Of a stretch of DNA of 11,141 bases, positions 7,617-11,141 are shown in pieces. This DNA is from an uncultured Prevotellaceae bacterium (GTDB lineage Bacteria > Bacteroidota > Bacteroidia > Bacteroidales > Bacteroidaceae). The position numbers and the translations under genes were made by a program. A model generated the notes under the pieces. That model was given only the letters and a program-made list of their open reading frames with translations, did no database searches and was not told the origin of the DNA. Within the stretch, counting starts at the first letter, position 1, and the number at the start of each line of letters is the position of its first letter. Location of the stretch: contig OMTC01000026.1 of the NCBI GenBank assembly GCA_900313845.1, positions 1-11,141 on the forward strand, in the 5' to 3' direction.

Positions 7617-7685
7617 AAGTTGGATTATGCACTCTGAATTTACTCTGCAAAAACGTGATAAATCATATCGTTCTAATCCAAACTT
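7617..7685 (-). repeat. inverted repeat in the nagB leader
   Basis: TTGGATTA (7620-7627) and TAATCCAA (7674-7681) are perfect inverse complements 46 bp apart. They extend by AAG/CTT across one bulged base, to about 11 pairs. The element lies just downstream of the predicted nagB transcription start. The enclosed segment holds a small GATA/TATC hairpin and two ACTCTG direct repeats. It could fold in nagB mRNA or be a pair of protein-binding half-sites; no known riboswitch family was recognised. Confidence 0.45.
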
Positions 7686-7709
7686 TTTTGATTTCCTTTT
7701 TTCCGGCTG

Positions 7710-7740
7710 CAAAGTTATAAAAAATTGAAAAAACATGAAA
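7710..7740 (-). promoter_or_regulatory. nagB promoter
   Basis: The minus strand carries TAACTTTG (7717-7710), an exact TAnnTTTG -7 box. TTTC (7740-7737) lies 19 bp upstream, a three-of-four match to the TTTG -33 element. Transcription should start near 7703, giving a leader of about 155 nt. The -33 part lies inside a run of A/T tracts, so it is weakly defined. Confidence 0.6.
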
Positions 7741-7892
7741 AAAAATCGTTTTTTTTTCGCTTTTCCTACCAAAAAGACTGCATTTTTTTATAAAATAAGC
7801 AGTTTTTGCCCTTCAGAAAGTCATTTTTTAGTGATAAAAATGATTTTTTGCTATATTTTTTGAATAAAAACTATTTTTTTGTAAGTTTTTTT
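7719..7892. other. phased A/T-tract DNA, predicted intrinsic curvature
   Basis: Runs of four or more A or T have centres at about 7721.5, 7730.5, 7741.5, 7753, 7762.5, 7773, 7786, 7793.5, 7805, 7826.5, 7838, 7846.5, 7858.5, 7868, 7877 and 7889. One turn near 7816 lacks a tract. Over 16 turns the mean spacing is about 10.5 bp, the DNA helical repeat, so bends should add up. The block fills exactly the space between the two divergent promoters. Confidence 0.6.
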
Positions 7893-7921
7893 GGATGTTT
7901 TCAAGAAAAGTGCTAACTTTG
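7890..7921 (+). promoter_or_regulatory. gdhA promoter
   Basis: TTTG (7890-7893) and TAACTTTG (7914-7921) match the Bacteroidetes -33 and -7 elements exactly, separated by 20 bp. Transcription should start at about 7926-7930, giving a leader of about 215 nt. A/T tracts lie directly upstream and could assist polymerase binding. Confidence 0.8.
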
Positions 7922-7925
7922 TGCC

Positions 7926-8142
7926 CGCAAACATAAGTCAAAGAGGTTTCCAACATATTTCCTTGCAGACTAAACACGTGTTGCCTCAATCACAATTTCA
8001 CGAACAAAAGGCAATCGAATAGCCACAATGCAAATGCAAAATGTCAGAAGCCAGACGACAGAAAACAGTCACAAAAAGGTGACAAAATCAATTTTAATTG
8101 AATTCAAATTTTCAACAATAATAATTTTAATAAAAACTTTTT
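7926..8142 (+). promoter_or_regulatory. long 5' leader of gdhA
   Basis: About 215 nt between the predicted start site and the ATG. It contains a 10-bp palindrome AACACGTGTT (7973-7982), TTGCCT and AGGCAA arms (7981-7986, 8009-8014), a small hairpin with GTCAC/GTGAC arms (8068-8072, 8079-8083), and a 10-bp palindrome TTGAATTCAA (8098-8107). The last 50 nt are A/T-rich, as usual before Bacteroidetes start codons. No known riboswitch was recognised. Confidence 0.4.
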
Positions 8143-9480
8143 ATGGACGCAAAAAAAGTATTGGCAGATCTCCAGCGCCGTTTTCCAAATGAACCTGAGT
8201 ATCATCAGGCAGTAGAAGAAGTTCTTGGAACAATTGAGGAAGAATACAACAAACACCCAGAGTTTGATAAGATGAACCTCATCGAACGCCTCTGCATTCC
8301 TGATCGTGTTTATCAGTTCCGTGTTACTTGGATGGACGACAAAGGTAACTACCAGACAAATATGGGTTACCGCGTTCAGCATAACAACGCAATTGGCCCA
8401 TACAAAGGCGGTATTCGTTTCCACAGCTCTGTAAACCTCGGAATTTTGAAGTTCCTTGCTTTCGAGCAGACATTCAAGAACTCACTCACTACTCTTCCTA
8501 TGGGTGGCGGTAAGGGTGGTTCAGACTTCTCCCCACGTGGTAAGAGCAATGCAGAAGTGATGCGTTTCTGCCAGGCATTTATGCTCGAACTCACACGTCA
8601 CATCGGTCCAGACGTAGATGTACCAGCAGGTGACATTGGTGTAGGTGGACGTGAAGTAGGTTACATGTTCGGTATGTACAAGAAGCTCACTCGTGAGTTC
8701 TCTGGCGTCCTCACTGGTAAGGGTATTGAATTTGGTGGTTCACTCATCCGTCCTGAAGCAACAGGTTATGGTACCGTATATTTCCTCCTCGCTATGCTCA
8801 GAACCAAGGGTGACACGATTGAAGGCAAGAAGGTGCTTATCTCTGGTGCTGGAAACGTGGCACAGTACGCTGCTGAGAAAGTTCTCCAGCTTGGTGGTCA
8901 GGTAATGACAATGTCCGACTCCGACGGTTATATCTACGATCCAGATGGTATCGACCGCGAGAAGCTCGATTACATCATGGAACTCAAGAACGTTTATCGT
9001 GGACGTATCCGTGAATATGCTGAGAAGTATCCATCTGCTAAGTATGTTGCAGGTGCTAAGCCTTGGTTCGAGAAGGCAGACATCGCTCTCCCTTGCGCTA
9101 CTCAGAACGAGTTGAACGAAGAAGCAGCAAAGGCACTCGTTGCAAATGGTGTTATCGCAATTTGCGAAGGTGCAAACATGCCTACAACTCCAGCTGCTAT
9201 CAAAGTCATCCAGGATGCTAAGTTGCTCTACTCTCCAGGTAAGGCTTCTAACGCTGGTGGTGTGTCTGTATCAGGTCTCGAAATGAGCCAGAACTCAGAG
9301 CGTCTCTCTTGGTCTTCTGAAGAAGTGGATGCTAAATTGCTCTGGATCATGGAGAACATTCACGAGAACTGCGTGAAGTACGGTACAGAAGCTGATGGCT
9401 ATGTAAACTACGTGAAGGGCGCTAACGTTGCCGGCTTCATGAAAGTTGCAAAGGCTATGATGGCTCAAGGAATTGTATAA
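8143..9480 (+). CDS. gdhA: glutamate dehydrogenase, probably NADP-dependent
   Basis: A 445-residue hexameric-type glutamate dehydrogenase interconverting 2-oxoglutarate plus ammonium and glutamate, in the cytoplasm. Residues align with E. coli GdhA at a constant offset of four: Lys88 in GPYKGG, Lys112 in FKNSL, catalytic Lys124 in PMGGGKGGSDFSPRG and Asp164 in PAGDIGVGGRE. The dinucleotide domain shows SGAGNVAQYAAEK (234-246). The following strand ends in SDSDG, as in NADP-linked enzymes, so NADPH is preferred by inference. Codons are strongly biased (GGT, CGT, AAG, CTC), suggesting high expression. The gene has a strong promoter, a long leader and its own terminator. Its partner across the intergenic region, nagB, generates ammonium, so this enzyme may assimilate it. 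Confidence 0.97.
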   Translation: MDAKKVLADLQRRFPNEPEYHQAVEEVLGTIEEEYNKHPEFDKMNLIERLCIPDRVYQFRVTWMDDKGNYQTNMGYRVQHNNAIGPYKGGIRFHSSVNLGILKFLAFEQTFKNSLTTLPMGGGKGGSDFSPRGKSNAEVMRFCQAFMLELTRHIGPDVDVPAGDIGVGGREVGYMFGMYKKLTREFSGVLTGKGIEFGGSLIRPEATGYGTVYFLLAMLRTKGDTIEGKKVLISGAGNVAQYAAEKVLQLGGQVMTMSDSDGYIYDPDGIDREKLDYIMELKNVYRGRIREYAEKYPSAKYVAGAKPWFEKADIALPCATQNELNEEAAKALVANGVIAICEGANMPTTPAAIKVIQDAKLLYSPGKASNAGGVSVSGLEMSQNSERLSWSSEEVDAKLLWIMENIHENCVKYGTEADGYVNYVKGANVAGFMKVAKAMMAQGIV

Positions 9481-9531
9481 TTGTTCAACGTAAAAAACAA
9501 CTAAAAACAATTTTAAAAATCTTTCATAGCG

Positions 9532-9567
9532 AAATGGCATCCGAAGTGATTTCGGGTGTCATTTTTT
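9532..9567 (+). terminator. Rho-independent terminator of gdhA
   Basis: AAATGGCATCCGAA (9532-9545) pairs with TTCGGGTGTCATTT (9551-9564) over 14 bp including two G-U pairs, with a 5-nt loop. Six T (9562-9567) finish the structure. In minus-strand RNA the two G-U pairs become A-C mismatches, so the element favours gdhA. It overlaps the stop codon of the convergent comF-family gene (9559-9561). Confidence 0.88.
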
Positions 9568-10272
9568 GTTTATGGAATCAACCAACTCTCCTGCGTATGC
9601 CAAGGTACAAATAGAAATACGAACATTCGAAGCTTTAGCCAATTCACTTCCACAAGAAATGAGTGTGGAACCCGTTGTCAGAACATCGTCCACCAAAAGG
9701 ATGTGCTTTCCTTCCACTAAACTCGCATCTTTCAACCGAAAAATGCCTTTTACATTTTCCTTACGTTCAACGATGTTCTTGTGTGTCTGAGTTTCATTAT
9801 TCACCATCCTTTCTACGACTCCTTCTATAATTGGAATACCAGTCACCATTTGAATTCCCCTTGCGATGCTATCACACTGATTATAACCTCTTTCCCTCAA
9901 TTTACTGTGATGAAGCGGCATAGTCACAATGCCATCAATACCATCGAAGAAACCCGTTTCCATCAATTCTTCTGCAAAGAGTGCTCCTACATCCTCCCCT
10001 ACTTCTTTCCTCTGGTTGTATTTCAGGTTATGAATGATACGACGATGGTTCTTTCCGCTATAATAAAAGAAACTTGTCACTCGTTCTATGGGCAACTGTC
10101 CCCAAAAGAGTCGTTCCAGCGTGCCGTGCTCATCATTCCCTTCATAGCCAAATCGGTCCAATCCACGAATGCAAGGAACACAAAGACTTGCTTCCTCCTC
10201 TCCCAAACGTTTCCCACACATAGCACATGTGCGAGGAAAGAAAAAATCGAGGATATTGCGATAGAGAGACAT
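9559..10272 (-). CDS. ComF family phosphoribosyltransferase-like protein
   Basis: A 237-residue ComF/GntX-type protein. An N-terminal zinc-finger-like segment has Cys16, Cys19, Cys31 and Cys34 (CAMC and CVPC). The central part shows the family's FFYYSGKNHRRIIHNLKYN and PLHHSKLRERGYNQ motifs. A phosphoribosyltransferase PRPP loop, LLVDDVLTTGSTL (192-204), is close to the C-terminus. In naturally competent bacteria ComF helps handle incoming single-stranded DNA, but the family is also common in bacteria not known to be competent, so the role here is open. It lies 27 bp downstream of the HAD gene on the same strand, with no promoter recognised between, so the two are probably co-transcribed. Its last codons overlap the gdhA terminator. 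Confidence 0.92.
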   Translation of the reverse strand: MSLYRNILDFFFPRTCAMCGKRLGEEEASLCVPCIRGLDRFGYEGNDEHGTLERLFWGQLPIERVTSFFYYSGKNHRRIIHNLKYNQRKEVGEDVGALFAEELMETGFFDGIDGIVTMPLHHSKLRERGYNQCDSIARGIQMVTGIPIIEGVVERMVNNETQTHKNIVERKENVKGIFRLKDASLVEGKHILLVDDVLTTGSTLISCGSELAKASNVRISICTLAYAGELVDSINKK

Positions 10273-10299
10273 AGGCTGCGAAAATGAAATTTTCTTCCC

Positions 10300-10995
10300 T
10301 TACTTGCCTATGGAAGAAGGAAGCAAGAAAGACTGCAATTCAGAAATCGTTTCAATGATGTAATCTGCATTGACACGTTCCATCTCCTCTCTGTCACCAT
10401 ATCCCCACAGGATTCCAACACTGTCAATGCCCAACTCCTGCGCACCGAGAATGTCAAATTTTCGGTCGCCTATCATCAGAATATCCGCAGGATGAATATC
10501 CAAGCGCTGAATGGCATCACGAATCACGTCAGCCTTCGTGTGCAGCACATCGTGAGCATCGCGACCAGCCACATAGTCGAAATACTTCAACAATCCGAAA
10601 TGCTTCAACACCTGTTCAGCAGTCCGCTTTGGTTTCGACGTAGCAATCACCTGCAAATATCCAGCATCCTGCAAAGCACCTAAGCATTCCTCAATACCAG
10701 GGTAAGGATAGTTTCTCGACAGCACATAATCATTACCCACATAGTCCTGGCGATAAATCTCCATCGCCTCAATCGACTGCTCGTAAGTAAAGCCATAAAA
10801 CATCTGGAAACTATCCTCTAACGGAGGTCCCACAAACGGCCTCAGCGTGCGCCAGTCCTCCACTTCAATTCCGTAGTGAGCCAGCGTCACCTGCGCACTC
10901 TTCATAATACCCTCGCCCGAATCCGTAATCGTACCGTCCAAATCCCAGAAAAGGCATTTCCATTGCTTATCAATATGCTGTCCGTCCATTATCAT
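10300..10995 (-). CDS. HAD-superfamily phosphatase (phosphoglycolate phosphatase-like)
   Basis: A 231-residue HAD hydrolase of subfamily I. Motif I is WDLDGTITDSG with nucleophile Asp18 and Asp20. The cap contains FVGPPLEDSF (54-63), typical of phosphoglycolate-phosphatase-like members. Motif II is IATSKP with Thr119, motif III is Lys154, and motif IV is MIGDRKFD with Asp177 and Asp181. All catalytic positions are intact. The substrate cannot be told from sequence: phosphoglycolate, pyrophosphate and nucleoside monophosphates are all dephosphorylated by relatives. ATG at 10995 or 10989 could be the start; the upstream one is given, and the change is two residues. It is first in a probable two-gene operon with the comF-family gene. 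Confidence 0.92.
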   Translation of the reverse strand: MIMDGQHIDKQWKCLFWDLDGTITDSGEGIMKSAQVTLAHYGIEVEDWRTLRPFVGPPLEDSFQMFYGFTYEQSIEAMEIYRQDYVGNDYVLSRNYPYPGIEECLGALQDAGYLQVIATSKPKRTAEQVLKHFGLLKYFDYVAGRDAHDVLHTKADVIRDAIQRLDIHPADILMIGDRKFDILGAQELGIDSVGILWGYGDREEMERVNADYIIETISELQSFLLPSSIGK

Positions 10996-11011
10996 TCAAA
11001 CTTATTCGAAA

Positions 11012-11043
11012 CAAAGATACACATTCCCCATCATTCTCGCAAG
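11012..11043 (-). promoter_or_regulatory. promoter of the HAD-comF operon
   Basis: The minus strand reads TATCTTTG (11019-11012), an exact TAnnTTTG -7 box, with CTTG (11043-11040) 20 bp upstream as a three-of-four match to the -33 element. Sixteen bases separate the box from the ATG at 10995, so the leader should be about 10 nt. Confidence 0.65.
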
Positions 11044-11072
11044 AAATCCCTTCAGAGTTTTTCTTCCACACC

Positions 11073-11110
11073 AAAACAAAGGCTAAATCCCTTTCGAAAG
11101 ATTTAGCCTT
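11073..11110 (-). terminator. terminator of a minus-strand gene beyond the right edge
   Basis: Perfect 11-bp arms AAGGCTAAATC (11079-11089) and GATTTAGCCTT (11100-11110) enclose a 10-nt loop. On the minus strand the stem runs into TTTGTTTTGG, a U-rich tract. On the + strand no immediate T-run follows. It probably ends a gene entering from the right and separates it from the HAD promoter. Confidence 0.7.
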
Positions 11111-11111
11111 A

Positions 11112-11141
11112 TTACAAGCTGTTTTTCATGATTATTTCAGA
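11112..11141 (-). CDS. possible C-terminal end of a minus-strand gene (partial)
   Basis: Reading leftward from the edge, one frame gives nine codons (SEIIMKNSL) then TAA at 11114-11112, one base before the terminator hairpin. The position is right for the end of a gene, but nine open codons are expected by chance and no family can be recognised. Confidence 0.25.
   Translation of the reverse strand, partial: SEIIMKNSL

Larger units (their letters stand above)
7547..8142. other. divergent intergenic region between nagB and gdhA
   Basis: 596 bp without a convincing gene. From left to right it holds the nagB leader (7547 to about 7703, with three ATTAAT hexamers and a large inverted repeat), the nagB -7 box (7710-7717), a long series of A/T tracts at helical spacing (7719-7892), the gdhA promoter (7890-7921), and the gdhA leader (about 7926-8142) with short palindromes and one small overlapping open frame. 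No known riboswitch consensus was recognised. Confidence 0.8.

Noticed and set aside
7547..7703. Possible glmS-like ribozyme or other known riboswitch ahead of nagB
   Set aside because: No glmS ribozyme core was recognised, and the gene is a deaminase rather than the synthase usually controlled by that ribozyme.
7771..7807. Hairpin ACTGC/GCAGT flanked by A5 and T5, resembling a bidirectional terminator
   Set aside because: It lies between two divergent promoters where no known transcript should pass. The 5-bp stem is weak and its A/T tracts are part of the phased-tract pattern.
9781..10287. 168-codon open frame on the + strand
   Set aside because: It lies antisense to the comF-family gene, which has clear zinc-finger and PRPP motifs. 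The + strand translation shows no recognisable domain.
1..11141. Mobile elements, CRISPR arrays, toxin-antitoxin or defence genes
   Set aside because: Nothing resembling transposases, spaced long repeats, integrases or defence-type proteins was seen. All sizeable genes belong to housekeeping families.

Overview
The window looks like ordinary chromosome from a Bacteroidales bacterium, most likely Prevotella or a close relative. Three things point there. The DAHP synthase is fused to a C-terminal chorismate mutase and sits beside prephenate dehydratase, an aminotransferase and prephenate dehydrogenase. Several genes are preceded by exact TAnnTTTG boxes, the -7 element of Bacteroidetes promoters. 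Shine-Dalgarno sequences are mostly absent and intergenic DNA is A/T-rich. No tRNA, rRNA, CRISPR array, insertion sequence or phage gene was seen.

Positions 1-4307 (+) hold an aromatic amino acid operon: the 3' end of pheA, a PLP aminotransferase, a bifunctional DAHP synthase/chorismate mutase, a membrane-anchored helix-hairpin-helix (ComEA-like) protein, and tyrA. Together the enzymes cover entry to the shikimate pathway, chorismate to prephenate, both branches to phenylpyruvate and 4-hydroxyphenylpyruvate, and the final transamination to Phe and Tyr. The helix-hairpin-helix gene is the odd member. It overlaps the synthase stop codon by one base.

Positions 4308-6754: a near-symmetrical hairpin separates tyrA from the convergent recG (-). 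RecG carries an apparent extra low-complexity segment after its wedge domain and has a promoter box so close to its ATG that its mRNA may be nearly leaderless. A minus-strand terminator isolates recG from nagB.

Positions 6755-9567: nagB (-) and gdhA (+) diverge from a 596-bp intergenic region. Each has its own TAACTTTG box. Between the boxes lie about 16 A- or T-tracts whose centres average 10.5 bp apart, which predicts strong intrinsic curvature. Both genes have long leaders (about 155 and 215 nt) with inverted repeats. NagB releases ammonium from glucosamine-6-phosphate and GdhA assimilates ammonium, so shared control would make sense.

Positions 9559-11141: a minus-strand pair, a HAD phosphatase followed by a ComF-family phosphoribosyltransferase, with a promoter ahead of the HAD gene. 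The gdhA terminator overlaps the end of comF. At the right edge a minus-strand terminator and a few codons suggest the end of another minus-strand gene.

I did not find a convincing undescribed system. The best leads are regulatory (the nagB-gdhA region) and protein-level oddities (aminotransferase Met178, the RecG insert, chorismate mutase active-site changes, and the helix-hairpin-helix gene in the aromatic operon).
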